Source: Trichobilharzia regenti
Taxonomy: Eukaryota; Platyhelminthes; Trematoda; Strigeidida; Schistosomatidae
Length of the DNA stretch: 64,000 nucleotides
Direction of reading: 5' to 3'
Assembly (NCBI GenBank): GCA_944472135.2
Contig: OX235262.1
Location: forward strand, 165,663,509-165,727,508
Of the stretch, positions 1-9,308 are shown piece after piece (the stretch's first letter is position 1; each line of letters opens with the position of its first letter). A program made the position numbers and the translations under genes. The notes beneath the pieces were generated by a model, which saw nothing but the letters and a program-made list of their open reading frames with translations, ran no database searches and was not told the origin of the DNA.

Positions 1-355
1 TTACTACTCACTGCTGTGGAGGAATGGCTACACATGTTGCTGGCATTATTCGCCAGTTCAGTTCCACAGCATTCGTGTTTCATGTGATTCAGATTTTAGT
101 ATTCTTCAGAATTCAATATTTCTTCTTATTTGGGTGATATCCTACTTGGTTTGAAAAATGTCGTCTACAGATTATTTAACAAAGAATTTATACATCTTAT
201 TCCTAATTTTCCCTATTGTTGACTGTTATATGAGCGCATTCATGAAAGCTGAAGATTCTACTTCAGGTAGAGCTTGAACTTCTTTCTGACTAAACTTTCA
301 TCGATGGATAACTTTATGTTTCTTAGTCAAAGACAGACTAGTTACGCAACAAGGC
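1..355. other. No gene seen, upstream flank of PLE
   Basis: AT-rich stretch in which I see no open reading frame or repeat that I can name. It may contain decayed RT sequence of the PLE that becomes readable at 356, but I cannot follow it. Confidence 0.4.
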
Positions 356-1166
356 TTGGGTGAATTTCTTATGGATGTCTTGCTGAGTAGGAGAGAAAGT
401 GAGTCACTTGGGAGAAGCGTGTATAGAAAAAGCACATTCACAGGACAATACACACACTTCCTTAGTTACGTGCCCATTAAATATAAAAGGAATGTTGTAA
501 AATCTCTCGCGAGCAGAGCAAGAAAGATACATACAGATGACCTCTTACAAAAGGAATTTGAATATATTCACGATTCCTTGACGGAGATGGGCTATCCGAG
601 TAGTTTCATAAAGAAACATATGAAAACATCAGAGAAAAAACCTGAAACTCTGACTGCAAATAAAAAGCCTCTATTTATTAAGTTGCAATTTAATGGTGAC
701 TTATCAAGTGAGATTTTTTTCCAGATACTTTCCAGGAATATACGAAGAACATTTTACGCAGCACACCTATGCTTGTCATTCTCTAGCCGACGAATGATTG
801 GGACGCGAACGAAGGATAAGTTTGCTAGTTTTGCCACATCTATGTGTATTTATCAATTCAGCTGCACTTGCGGTGACAGTTATGTTGGGCGTACTACTAG
901 ACAGCTTAGCCGACGTGTTAGTGAACATCTCCCACCGTGGTTTGTCAAAGGACAGACAAAAACAATCCGTATCTCAATTTTGTCATATTTAATTGATAGT
1001 GGTCATGTAGTCGAGAAAATTAAAGCCTTCAAAGTAATTGATCGTATCCTACCGAATCTTTCCAATAGACTTCGTATTCGTCTACTGCACTCACACAGCT
1101 GAGGCGATAGGCATTCGAACTATTAAACCTAAACTATGCATTCAGATAAAGTTCGTACAGCCATAA
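356..1166 (+). pseudogene. Penelope-like element ORF, C-terminal part (RT thumb, linker, GIY-YIG)
   Basis: C-terminal third of a Penelope-like retroelement polyprotein. It begins in the RT thumb (FLMDVLLSRR, then VYRKSTFTGQYTHF and KYKRN, typical of PLE thumbs), passes the linker (GYPSSFIKKH, KKPLFIKL, RRTFYAA), and ends in the GIY-YIG nuclease (MCIYQFSCTCG, SYVGRTTRQL, SEHLPPWF). The open frame stops at 1,102, but after a frameshift near 1,090 the expected ending continues (AEAIGIRTIKPKLC, KFVQP) to a stop at 1,164-1,166. The RT palm is missing. The YVG of the nuclease is retained. An old copy; the frameshift and 5' truncation make it a pseudogene. Its 3' UTR and ribozyme follow. Confidence 0.85.
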
Positions 1167-1660
1167 TCCCTCCCTTATTGGCCTATTAAGACATAACCAA
1201 CTAAAGACTTCTACACCACCCCTTGTTTATATTTTCAACCCCTTTCTTATCATTCCTTAATCTTATCACGTCTTCATTATAAACGTGTTTCATTTCCTTC
1301 CCTTACAATCTAACACTACGTAATCGGTTCATTTGTTTTTACTAGCCTTTATTGGCTACTTCCACCTGAACAATTGTTTGTTTAATCATACTGTTTTTCA
1401 TTATTCGTGTTATCACAGATTGCCTCACTTTTTCATCCTTATTATTGATAAGACCATTATTATTATTATTACTGCTATTATTATCATTACTACTATTATG
1501 ACTAATTGCACAATATATATTCAACATCGTACTATCCTATAGACAAATCACCATGATTGGTTTATATTTGAATTTTGATTGGTAAACTTATGTATATTAG
1601 AGTTAAGCCTGATGAGATCTAATTGAAAACGCAATATCATTCGCTTAAATGTGTTGTTCT
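1167..1660 (+). mobile_element. PLE 3' untranslated region
   Basis: AT-rich tail following the PLE stop codon, with ATT trinucleotide runs near 1,440-1,500, ending in a hammerhead motif. The layout (stop, about 450 bases of AT-rich DNA, hammerhead) repeats in several PLE copies of the window. The right boundary is uncertain. Confidence 0.6.
1603..1648 (+). ncRNA. Hammerhead ribozyme of PLE, core intact
   Basis: Stem I is TTAAGC (1603-1608) with GCTTAA (1643-1648), a perfect 6-bp match. The core is CTGATGA (1609-1615) and GAAA (1625-1628); stem II is a short GAT/ATT pairing and stem III is irregular. The cleavage base would be C1642. All conserved core residues are present. Short-stem type I hammerheads in PLE terminal regions are established; activity of this copy is inference. 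Confidence 0.65.
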
Positions 1661-2324
1661 GAATTTCTTATTGTTCATAGAAATATGCCGGTTAGAAAAG
1701 GAAGTACAATTTATACTATATTTCGTGATCTTTCTTTTAATCATAAAATTACTTTTGACGCGTAGTAATTTTACACTAGTATATTGTCGGGATTTGTACT
1801 CCTTTGTTTACTTATGTGGTGTCTATTTTATGTAAAACGCATGCAAAGATCTGCCCATGGATACTTGGACATCAGATATAAATAAGTCTTCTCAGTGTAT
1901 TGTAATACCACCCCAGATTTGTACTCATTTCTCATACTAACTAAGGTTTAAAGAAACTCCCCAAAACAATACCACAAAGATAGAATTCTGCAAAATAGGT
2001 TAATGTCTAGTAGGCAGTGATTATCTACTGTATGTGTGTATGTGTAGTTTAGTCGAGAAGTATTTTTGGTATTTATTACTTTTATCGTTGCATCTAAGTC
2101 CCACTAACACATAGGAGTGTAGTTTCAAGTACCGGAAAAAAAGGATTCCGCGCTTAGCTTATTTACAGTTTCTCAGTAAACAGATTAGAGTGAATGGCTG
2201 TCTAAAATAGAGCAGAATTTATTTGAATCAGACCGGATTACCTAGATTCTGTATGGTTTTGCCGCTCATCTTAGAATTCTTATTCGTGACTACTAGTAGA
2301 ACCAAGTATGATGAATATAAAATT
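1661..2324. other. No gene seen
   Basis: AT-rich DNA without a supported coding region, tRNA-like head or named repeat. Short open frames here show no recognisable motif. Confidence 0.4.
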
Positions 2325-2485
2325 TATTATTTATTCCTTTCCGTTCTCAGTGGTACATAGGACTTCAAGCTGACACTTTGAAGTTTCACTGGCAGTGGTG
2401 TAATTTGTACGAGGTGAGGTTGCCAACTTTACTCTCAAATTTTCTTTCTTAACGGGCTTACTACCAGTTAAGCAAAAAGTAGGAG
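2325..2485 (-). mobile_element. Degenerate tRNA-headed SINE (family S1), 3' portion
   Basis: Weak similarity to the S1 SINEs elsewhere (for example 19,085-19,318): the order of the tail (TTCCTTTNCGTTC, then a paired AAGCT/AAGTTTC segment, then GAGGTTGCCAAC) is preserved. No tRNA head can be found. An old, decayed copy. Confidence 0.4.
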
Positions 2486-2490
2486 TACGT

Positions 2491-3380
2491 TGGTCGACAT
2501 TTGAACTTGGGAATACTTGGATGGTTCGTGAGGATTATAACGTCGAATCACTGACTCACACGGTGGTGATAAGTTATCTATGTGATGCTGCACTAGAATC
2601 CATAGTGTTACTAAAGTACAGATATAAGTGAAGTTGTACATTTTTTTACAAAACCGGATGGTTTTGTCGCTTGCCTTGTTTGCGTTTATTAATCTGCATA
2701 ATTATGACAACAGAAATCAATGCTGACAAACGTAACTTCCGTGAGAACTAACCACTAGTAATTCTCATCAGGTATATATGCTGTGAGAAAGGTAATAAGA
2801 GATTTTTCAAAATACACATCACTTCACCTGCTACTTTATTGATTAAAAAAGAAAAGCAGCTGGTGCAAGTTATCATGAATGAAAGATATTTTAGTCAGTA
2901 TGCTGTAAGGTTGTTGACTCTTACCATTTCCAAATCTTGAGTTCGTCAGCAGACTAATATCTTCTGTATATATAAACCATTTAATTTCAAACTCCTGACC
3001 AGAACCAGGCATATGAACAGATCGCTTTCTCCTGAATCGGGATTCACTCTGTGCTAAGTCATCATGAGGTAGTTTTTTTCTTGTAATTTAAACATAACAG
3101 AAATAGAAATTAAGTTGTTTGTTGGTTTTAAGCAAACACTGACAAATAAAATAATTAAATCATTATGGTTGCTAAGTGAAATGAACAATCTAGAATTAAA
3201 TGTATTACTTATAAGCATAAACATACCACAGATACAGACGAAATAACTTAATTGGCACTGTTTAATACTATATATCATATTAACGGGATAGAATACTCAA
3301 AGGAACTTTCACCAATAAATCGCAGTCTGCTGATATAAGTGGCAATGTAGTGTAACTCAGCATAAAAGATTAATTATATG
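2491..3380. other. No repeat recognised; one candidate exon
   Basis: Apart from the small candidate exon at 2,925-2,953, I see no gene or repeat family here. The 74-residue minus-strand frame at 3,054-3,278 has no recognisable motif. Confidence 0.35.
2925..2953 (-). CDS. Candidate 29-nt exon of the minus-strand gene
   Basis: On the minus strand an AG precedes position 2,953 and a strong donor (G|GTAAGAG) follows 2,925. With one base completing a codon, nine codons are open. The entry phase matches the exit phase of the 44-nt candidate exons at 12,920 and 16,710. The polypyrimidine tract is poor, and an alternative acceptor at 2,963 gives a 39-nt exon that fits only another phase. A very small exon of this kind can arise by chance. 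Confidence 0.22.
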
Positions 3381-3383
3381 GTT

Positions 3384-3620
3384 TGGAGGCAATCAGAAGG
3401 TAGCCTTGTATCTAGGTTTTGCGCTTTTCGGTGCCCGTTAGCAAGGTGTACCTGCTATCTTGCAGAAACTCATGTTCCTTCTGCAATTCGAACCCATGTC
3501 ACCCAGTGCTATAGTCAGAGACGTTACTGCTGAGCTATCTAGGCTTGATATTGACCTTATAGAGCACTGTATTGCATCGTATGATTGGATACTAGGTGAT
3601 AATTGGTGCCGTGCATTCAG
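3384..3620 (-). mobile_element. tRNA-like repeat (family S4)
   Basis: Read on the minus strand there is an A-box-like TAGCTCAGCAGTAACG followed by a B-box-like GGTTCGAATTG about 35 bases on, then a body shared with 48,895-49,130 (minus), 22,535-22,700 (plus) and 25,232-25,470 (plus). This suggests a tRNA-derived SINE. Open frames on both strands here are artefacts of the repeat. Confidence 0.55.
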
Positions 3621-4084
3621 TCCCGTGTTTGGTGTAGACCGAATACTATCGTCAGTCAAGTTTGCGATGTGGCCACTATTCTAGGTGACTCGCCACTACG
3701 GTGAACTCCGAGTCGTTATTAGATAACTGGCGGTGATTGATGGATTGTAGATTAGCTTTGCTGATGAGTACCGACAGGTATGAAACCTAGGTCGAAGGCT
3801 TCCTGCTTATTACCACCAACAATCCAATAGCAATGATACAGAGTCCACCGTGATGACAGGCCATCTGGCATGGTGGCCGCACTACAAACGTGACTGGATG
3901 CATGACACTAGTTGTCATCTAGTGTCCGAATGAAGTAGCATAGTAGGTTAAGCTTTGACTAAAAGTTGCCAGTGAAGTAGATTCGGATTTACAGAAGTGA
4001 TATTCGCAAACAGATGAACTTATAGCGCTGGTTTCATGTTCCAGCACCCAGTAACGGTATCACAATAAGTTTAGGGCAATGGGG
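3621..4084. other. No gene seen
   Basis: Contains a short segment (about 3,780-3,830) resembling the body of the S4 repeat in the opposite orientation. Otherwise unassigned. Confidence 0.35.
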
Positions 4085-4294
4085 TCTTCAATATGTGAAC
4101 ACCTTCTGCAGTCAGGTTATTCAGCTCCATGTGATATATCCTTCAAAGTAATTTACATGGCCGAATCCAATCACTGCGAAAGCTTACACTTTTTACACTT
4201 ATGCATAGCCCAAGCTCTAGCTATACATGGATAGAATCTGAAATTATGTGTTCAAAAACGTTTTGTTAAGCCGCATTCTTTACCTTGGTCATAG
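4085..4294 (+). pseudogene. PLE GIY-YIG C-terminal remnant
   Basis: One frame reads through the conserved C-terminal part of the PLE nuclease: SSICEHLLQSGYSA, FKVIYMAESNH, LCIAQALAIHG, one in-frame TAG, then LKLCVQKRFVKPHSLPWS and a stop at 4,292-4,294. This order (hydrophobic 'H-L-x-x-G-H', 'FKVIYK', 'AEALAI', 'LCVQKxFV', 'LPWS') is the same in all PLE copies of the window. The YIG core is not recognisable upstream. A heavily decayed fragment. Confidence 0.7.
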
Positions 4295-4438
4295 TAATGT
4301 TCTTCTGTCTTATTCTATTTTAACACTTGAATTCACTTTAGTTCAATTTGTCTTCGCCTTCTTTATTGTTATTATCATTGTACTCCTAATTTTTTAGACA
4401 ACACTTGACCTAGATATAGACAATCAAAACAAGTGATT

Positions 4439-4478
4439 CAGCGAAGAGACTCTTTTCAATTAATTTATCATCAAGCTG
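4439..4478 (-). ncRNA. Hammerhead-like motif, TTGATGA core
   Basis: On the minus strand: CAGC, TTGATGA, a short AT stem, GAAA, AGAGTCTCTTC, GCTG. CAGC and GCTG form stem I and the AAGA/TCTT segment forms stem III. The core has T in place of the invariant C3. The same variant recurs at 9,944, 35,946 and 37,276, so it is a family feature rather than random decay. Confidence 0.5.
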
Positions 4479-4609
4479 TACAATCGTATATATATTGGAG
4501 TTTTTTTTATAAGAAGTTATATTCGGTGAGGAAATTGAATCACAAGTGTGAATACATAAAATAATAATAATAGTATGAAATGCAATTAAAACTAAAATTT
4601 AAAAAAATT

Positions 4610-4740
4610 AGTCCCTTTGATAAATTTGAATAAGGCATTTAGAAGACAAATTTCTCGAGATGATATTGTCATTTCGTAGTTTCTTTACAACCGCTTTACA
4701 ACTAACATGGTTAACGATATTAAAATAAAGTTCATGACAT
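4610..4740 (-). repeat. Inverted copy of PLE family B 3' tail
   Basis: Matches, in reverse complement, the segment at about 6,005-6,140 behind the family B PLE (shared landmarks: ACGAAATGACAATATCATC and TTGTCTTCTAAATGCC). It is the left inverted arm of that element. The second copy has the same arrangement (34,555-34,675 versus 35,335-35,450). Confidence 0.65.
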
Positions 4741-4881
4741 TTATAAAGTTATATTCGTAAAATCTCAGCGAAATTGAAATGATTAATTTCCCTGAAGAAG
4801 TTCGGACCAGATTGCCGAACGAAACGTTGGAATTAATCATTTCAATTTCGCTGAGATTTTACAAATATAACTTTATAAATG
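4738..4881 (+). ncRNA. Hammerhead ribozyme enclosed by a 50-bp inverted repeat
   Basis: Core CTGAAGA (4792-4798), stem II GTTCGG (4800-4805) with CCGAAC (4815-4820) perfectly paired around ACCAGATTG, GAAA (4821-4824), then CGTT with the minimal stem III typical of PLE hammerheads and a cleavage site after T4828. Stem I is exceptionally long: 4,738-4,791 pairs with 4,829-4,881 with few mismatches and one bulged T. One additional A (4799) sits between the core and stem II. Position 7 of the core tolerates any base, so CTGAAGA is not a defect. Confidence 0.65.
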
Positions 4882-5042
4882 TCTACTTCTCACTCAGCGC
4901 TCAATTATTTTGCAACTATCCGATCAAATCTTGATCACAGTTCGTATGAAAGTTCATGACAATTACCCATTGTTGGTAATAATAGTAAATCTATTGAAAA
5001 CTTTATTATTTATTTTATTTTTTTATTTTTATTTTTGGTTAC

Positions 5043-5961
5043 AGCTTGATTCCACACTGATTACCCTATTTAATCATATTCATCTGAATATCGGAGTGAC
5101 TTCCGAAATGGAATCGAATAACAAACTCTGTTTCCTGGATATTACAATGACCAGATGATGGAACGATTCAGCGATCTATTTTTCGTAAACAGACATGGAG
5201 TGGATAATATCTTCATTTTATCAGTTTTGTTCCTATCCAGTAAAAACGTTCCCTAGTGAAATGTTTGTTCTCATGGGCCTGAAAAATATGCACGAAATAC
5301 ACATTGATGGATGAGTTTCGACATATACATTCAGTCTTATTAGTTAATGGTTATCCGGAAAACTTTATCACTTGTCACAGTAAAGTAAGACCACATCTCG
5401 AAAAGACAGCTTCTGTACCAAGGAAAGCCATCTTTATTAACCTACCATTCAAGGGCGACCAGATTATGCAGTTGACAGCTCAAAGAATTCGGCGAGCCAT
5501 CAAACGCACATTCTACGCCACCACATCTCTTTTTCTCACTTGCTGAACATTTTCGATCCCTGTACCTACAATTAAAGGACGAAATTCTGTGAACTCTACT
5601 TCAAACTGTATCTACAAGTTCACCTGCAGCTACGGTGACACCTATATACGTAGAAACAACAGAATGTTCCAATGTCGTCGAAAAGAACATGTTCCAAAAT
5701 GGCTACTAAATCATCATATAGGAAATCCCAATGCGATTAATCTTAATAGAAATCCATCAGGATCATCCATTGCAAAACACTTATTAATGTCAGGTCACAA
5801 AATCAATATTAATGACTGTTTCACAATTATTTCACATAACTCTAATTCAAAGTCAGTTATTGAAGGTGATGGAAGCTTTTTAGAGGATTAATCACATACA
5901 GCCTAAACTGTGCGTACAGAAAACAATAGATTTCAATCTCCGCCTACCATGGACAACATAA
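5043..5961 (+). pseudogene. PLE family B: RT thumb, linker and GIY-YIG, broken
   Basis: Starts in the RT thumb (LFNHIHLNIGVTSEME, NKLCFLDITMTR), with stops and frameshifts to about 5,300, then the linker (NGYPENFITCH, RKAIFINLPFKGD, AIKRTFYA), a TGA stop at 5,542, and the nuclease region (CIYKFTCSYG, TYIRRNNRMF, RKEHVPKWL, SIAKHLLMSGHKI). A frameshift near 5,870 is followed by KLCVQKTIDF and LRLPWTT to a stop at 5,959-5,961. The glycine of the YIG motif is replaced by arginine (YIRR). The second copy at 34,715-35,278 is almost identical and shares this change, but lacks the stop at 5,542. Confidence 0.8.
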
Positions 5962-6700
5962 CCTATCCAAATATGATTGGTCACTAGTATGTACTTTTGT
6001 TTTCTATATAACTGAGTAATTGTCATGATCTTTATTTTATTATAGTTAACCAACCATGTTAGTTGTAAAGTGGTTGTAAAGAAACTACGAAATGACAATA
6101 TCATCTCGCGAAATTTGTCTTCTAAATGCCTTTTTTAAAACTAAAATGCTTGTGATTATAATTATAGGTAAATGTCAAGCGGCAAAACAATTAATGTCAT
6201 ATACAGAATAATCCATAGGATGGATAGAACTTGGGAAGGGTGTGCAATTATAGGATTAATAGACAAATCGAATAAAACAAAATATAACGTTACGTAATAT
6301 TGTGTGTAATTTGACAACCCCTCCAACTTTCATGGTCTTAATCGCTATATGCTAAAGTATGGTAATCCCTAGTCATATTTTAGCTCTACCAATTTTTCAT
6401 TTTCTTTTTCATTTTGTCTATTCAATTTGTGTACTCTTCTTTATTACGTCAATTGTTACTATTACTACTCTCACTTTGAACATTTCCCGCTATTATTTCA
6501 CTTGTTCCACTTGTCATTACAAATCAATTCTTTTTTTACAACGTTAAATTCTATGCTATTAAATTTCACACAATATTACGTAAAGTTTTTTATATTATTT
6601 GATTTATCTACTAATCCTATAATTGCACACCCTTTTTCAAGTTCTATCAATCCTATGAACATAGAATTTAACATCAGTAAAAAGTTTGAGCATTGTGGAT
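5962..6700 (+). mobile_element. PLE 3' tail, family B type
   Basis: AT-rich tail nearly identical to 35,281-35,925. The part 6,360-6,560 is repeated in reverse complement at about 6,900-7,050, so the tail is one arm of an inverted pair. Open frames here (6,359-6,747) are low-complexity T-rich translations without motifs. Confidence 0.6.
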
Positions 6701-6710
6701 TAGATCAAAT

Positions 6711-6897
6711 AAAGTATAATTATATTTTAATAGTTTACACACAATGATAAGTTTTGTTATTGGTAATATTTCGAGCAAAATTACTGCCCGTGTTCACACC
6801 ACTGTTGGAATTGTTTTATTCGAATAATTTTGCTCGAAATATTACCAATAACAAAACTTATCATTGTGTGTAAACTATTAAAATATAATTATACTTT
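6711..6897. repeat. Perfect 73-bp inverted repeat (hairpin)
   Basis: Positions 6,711-6,783 are the exact reverse complement of 6,825-6,897; the 41-base spacer is 6,784-6,824. It lies at the centre of the larger inverted pair of PLE tails. Absence of mismatches points to a recent origin or to gene conversion between the arms. Confidence 0.9.
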
Positions 6898-7060
6898 AAT
6901 AGAAATTAACGTCGTAAAACAGAATTGATTTAGAATGACAAGTGGAACAAGTGAAATAATACTGGGGACAATTTAAAGTGAGAATAGCAATAGTAATTAT
7001 TGACGCAATAAAGGAAGAGTACACAAATTGAATAGACGAAATGAAAAAAAAAATAAAAAT
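6898..7060 (-). mobile_element. Inverted copy of PLE 3' tail
   Basis: Reverse complement of about 6,360-6,560 (landmarks AGAATGACAAGTGGAACAAG and GAATAGACGAAATG). Diverged by several substitutions and a short A-run. Confidence 0.6.
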
Positions 7061-7061
7061 T

Positions 7062-7193
7062 TCGTCTCAAACCAGGACGAAACGGCTGTCCATTACTCCT
7101 AGGTTTTCCAATGGTTCTCTAACTAATGTCAGCTCATGATGAAATCCTGTAACCAATCAAATCCCTACATAACCAACACTTGAAGAATAAATT
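7062..7193 (+). mobile_element. Sm-alpha-like repeat, 3' part
   Basis: Carries the GGACGAAACGGCTGTCC hammerhead 3' half, then the body and tail found in 7,964-8,066 and the terminal ACCAATCAAATCCCTAC segment. It has no tRNA head and no CTGANGA half, so it is 5' truncated. It abuts the truncated PLE ribozyme at 7,194. Confidence 0.6.
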
Positions 7194-7222
7194 CTTCTTC
7201 AGGCTCTACAATTATAAATCCA
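7194..7222 (-). ncRNA. PLE hammerhead, truncated half
   Basis: Reverse complement reads TAGAGC, CTGAAGA, then the stem II segment, as in the complete copy at 9,735-9,777, and stops where GAAA should follow. The Sm-alpha-like fragment to the left has removed the rest. Confidence 0.55.
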
Positions 7223-7402
7223 GGGGTTCGATCCCCGGACGGCGCACTCTTTTACCTCACTGAGCCAGAAATAATGCTGGTAAAGAGGGAAGGTTGGGCA
7301 TGAGGCTAGCAAAACCATCCTGTAAAATTTGAACACTACTACAGAAACTTCAAGCCACTAGCTTGGAGCCCTATGTTCCACTGGGAACGTAAAGGAAAAA
7401 AA
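7223..7402 (+). mobile_element. SINE family S1, 5'-truncated insertion
   Basis: Starts at the tRNA B box (GGGGTTCGATCCCCGG), lacks the A box, and continues with the standard S1 body (GGTAAAGAGGGAAGGTTGGG) and tail (GCCCTATGTTCCACTGGGAA, then an A run). It splits the PLE 3' UTR: the uninterrupted counterpart in the inverted arm at about 9,700-9,725 joins the same flanks, so both boundaries are defined. No target duplication; about two or three bases of the target are missing. Confidence 0.8.
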
Positions 7403-7569
7403 ATGTAAGCATTCAATAGCCAGTAAAGGCAAATTAGAATCATATCAGAAAGTGTATTGTAGAACAAGTATAAGATGGGATGAAACAATAGTCAAATAGT
7501 CATATAGTTTTTTAATATACATGGTCAATAACAACATGGGACAGAATGAGATGAAATAACTTAATTTAA

Positions 7570-7570
<1 letters not shown>

Positions 7571-7632
<62 letters not shown>
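7571..7632. repeat. (TA)n microsatellite
   Basis: About 30 uninterrupted TA units. The homologous site in the inverted arm (about 9,525-9,545) has only a short TA run, so the tract has expanded in this arm. Confidence 0.95.
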
Positions 7633-7636
<4 letters not shown>

Positions 7637-7856
7637 ACAGAAAATACAGGTTTCAAGAGTGAGTGTAATCAGGGTGTGTGAGGCAATATGAAAATAAACC
7701 AACGAATGGGGTGGTCTACACTTAAGTTCAAGGTTAAAAATAACAACAATAAGAATGATTTTTCAAGTATTGGTTTTTGTAGGGATTTTGTTTGATTGCA
7801 TGGAGGAATTTAGTCATGAGCTGACATAAGTTAGAGAACCACTGGAAAACCTGGGA

Positions 7857-7902
7857 GTACTGGACAGCCGTTTCGTACTAGTTTGGGACTCCTCATCAGT
7901 AC
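7857..7902 (-). ncRNA. Sm-alpha-type hammerhead, C3 mutated
   Basis: Minus strand: stem I GTACTG/CAGTAC (perfect 6 bp), core ATGAGGA (C3 replaced by A), GTCC..GTAC as stem II, GAAA, CGGCTGTC. The loss of C3 predicts weak or no cleavage. Confidence 0.6.
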
Positions 7903-7903
7903 G

Positions 7904-7962
7904 CACCCACCGGGATTCGAACCCAGGACCTTCTGGTTACAAGGCGAGCTCGTAGACCATTG
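7904..7962 (-). other. tRNA-like head of Sm-alpha repeat
   Basis: Minus strand: A-box-like GAGCTCAATGGTCTACGAGC and B box GGGTTCGAATCCC, spaced as in a tRNA gene. No complete cloverleaf is formed. Probably an internal Pol III promoter, not a tRNA gene. Confidence 0.55.
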
Positions 7963-8008
7963 AGCTGAGGAGTCCCAAACTAGGACGAAACGGCTGTCCA
8001 GTACTCCC
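7960..8008 (+). ncRNA. Sm-alpha-type hammerhead core
   Basis: CTGAGGA (7965-7971), GTCC/GGAC stem II around CAAACTA, GAAA (7987-7990), CGGCTGTC ending at C7998. All core residues are intact. Stem I is poorly paired because the 5' strand lies in the tRNA-like centre, so folding is doubtful. Confidence 0.5.
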
Positions 8009-8340
8009 AGGTTTTCCAGTGGTTCTCTAACTTATGTCAGCTCATGATTAAATTCCTCCATGCAATCAATAAGAATGATTGTAAAATAATAACGATGATA
8101 TGGTGTAAAATTAAAATTAAATGTACTATTGGTGAATGATTGTCAAATAATAATAATGAATATAATGAAGTGGAATGAACAGGATTTTGTAAATACGATA
8201 GCAAGTTAGAAAAGCACTATTTAAACCTAAGGTAATAAAATCATAAGAAAGGTCATGAAATCATAAAAGTCGAAAATGAACGTGTGTCAATGAAACGGAG
8301 GAATAGAAGAAGGAAAAGAAAAGAAAATTGTGAAAGGAAT

Positions 8341-9027
8341 TTATAGTGTTAATGGAGGATTTGTTGGCTTTGTTGTAGACCAAGGTAAACGTAGATGTTG
8401 AACATACTTCTTCCGTATGTAGAGGGATGGTCTTCTGGTATTAATTGCAACTGCTTCAGCTACTGATAGAAGACGTAGTCGAGCTCCTCTAGATAAATTA
8501 CTAGGAACGCGGTAAATAACTGAGAACGCTTGGTCAAGTTTTATCGGGTGTCCAGTATCTACCAAGTGGGCTAAGACTGCACTATTTATGCCTTTGGTTA
8601 CTCCTTTACTCAACCATACAGGTACATGTTCACGTGCGCGCATGGATAAAGCCCTCTGATTACGGCCAATATAACTAGCTCCACATGAGCAGTTGAATTC
8701 GTAGATGCACATTGATGAGGCCATCTTTGGTAATTTATCCTTTACTTGCTGTGTGAGTACTGGTTTAGTTGAGAAGTTTAGTACCAATTTAGGTGCGGGA
8801 AATGTTCTATCTATTGCTCTATTGAGTCGACACTTTAGAATATCAGCTGCAATTTCCCCTTTATAACTTAACTTGAGATACAAAGGTTTCTTGTCTACGG
8901 TATCCACCTTTACCCTGTCTACAGGTATTGACATATACTTTTTTAGGAAGCTCTGTGGATATCCATTTTCTTGCAGTGTGAGTTTTAGTTTATGCATTTC
9001 TTCCTTAATGCATTCCTCTGAGCACAT
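8341..9027 (-). CDS. PLE GIY-YIG endonuclease region, best preserved copy
   Basis: Open for 228 codons. Linker residues NGYPQSFLKKY and KKPLYLKLSYKGE (about residues 20-60) lead to AIDRTFPAPKL, then the nuclease: MCIYEFNCSCG, SYIGRNQRAL, REHVPVWL (about residues 104-140), followed by AHLVDTGH, FSVIYRVP, AEAVAI, IRKKYVQHLRLPWS. The YIG and the arginine-rich helix are intact. The RT domain is missing: at about 9,030 the sequence switches to an inverted copy of the 3' UTR, so this is a 5'-truncated element and the first Met need not be a real start. The function in PLEs is target-DNA cleavage for TE insertion; this copy cannot move by itself. Confidence 0.85.
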   Translation of the reverse strand: MCSEECIKEEMHKLKLTLQENGYPQSFLKKYMSIPVDRVKVDTVDKKPLYLKLSYKGEIAADILKCRLNRAIDRTFPAPKLVLNFSTKPVLTQQVKDKLPKMASSMCIYEFNCSCGASYIGRNQRALSMRAREHVPVWLSKGVTKGINSAVLAHLVDTGHPIKLDQAFSVIYRVPSNLSRGARLRLLSVAEAVAINTRRPSLYIRKKYVQHLRLPWSTTKPTNPPLTL

Positions 9028-9196
9028 TCGTTTTATTCTGTAGCTAAGACACTTAACTAAGTTTCTTTTATGCTGAATCTTTTATGATTTCATGATCTTT
9101 CTTATGATTTTATTACCTTAGGTTTAAATAGTGCTTTTCTAACTTGCTATCGTATTTACAAAATCCTGTTCATTCCACTTCATTATATTCATTATT

Positions 9197-9308
9197 TGAA
9201 CAAAGCAAGAACTACAGTTTTAGCAGAATAAAATGGTACCATGTTTTATTCTGCTAAAACTGTAGTTCTTGCTTTGTTCAAATTCATTAAGGGGAATAAA
9301 TGTATGAA
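9197..9308. mobile_element. 112-bp palindromic insert with 12-bp target duplication
   Basis: Flanked by ATATTCATTATT at 9,185-9,196 and 9,309-9,320, present once at the empty site (8,152-8,163, inverted). Inside is a perfect palindrome with 38-bp arms (9,196-9,233 and 9,244-9,281). The right portion resembles segments at about 15,300-15,345 and 50,630-50,680, which share the ending AAGGGGA. Confidence 0.75.

Larger units (their letters stand above)
7761..8066 (-). mobile_element. Sm-alpha-like foldback element with 14-bp target duplication
   Basis: Insert flanked by the direct repeat CAATAAGAATGATT (7,747-7,760 and 8,067-8,080), present once in the empty site of the inverted arm (about 9,395-9,410). 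Two arms of about 104 bp (about 7,791-7,894 and 7,965-8,067) are inverted copies with few mismatches, flanking a tRNA-like centre. Each arm carries a hammerhead sequence, so both strands encode one. Sm-alpha is a known schistosome SINE-like family with a Pol III promoter and a hammerhead. Confidence 0.8.
7403..8340 (-). mobile_element. PLE 3' UTR with nested insertions
   Basis: 3' UTR of the minus-strand PLE whose nuclease region ends at 8,341. It holds a TA microsatellite and an Sm-alpha foldback insert. It is matched in inverted orientation by 9,084-9,790. Confidence 0.7.

Noticed and set aside
3460..3684. Pair of complementary 73-74 codon ORFs
   Set aside because: They are complementary readings of the S4 tRNA-like repeat.
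7571..7632. TA tract as an origin or promoter element
   Set aside because: It is one of several TA microsatellites, and the homologous site in the inverted arm has only a few units.
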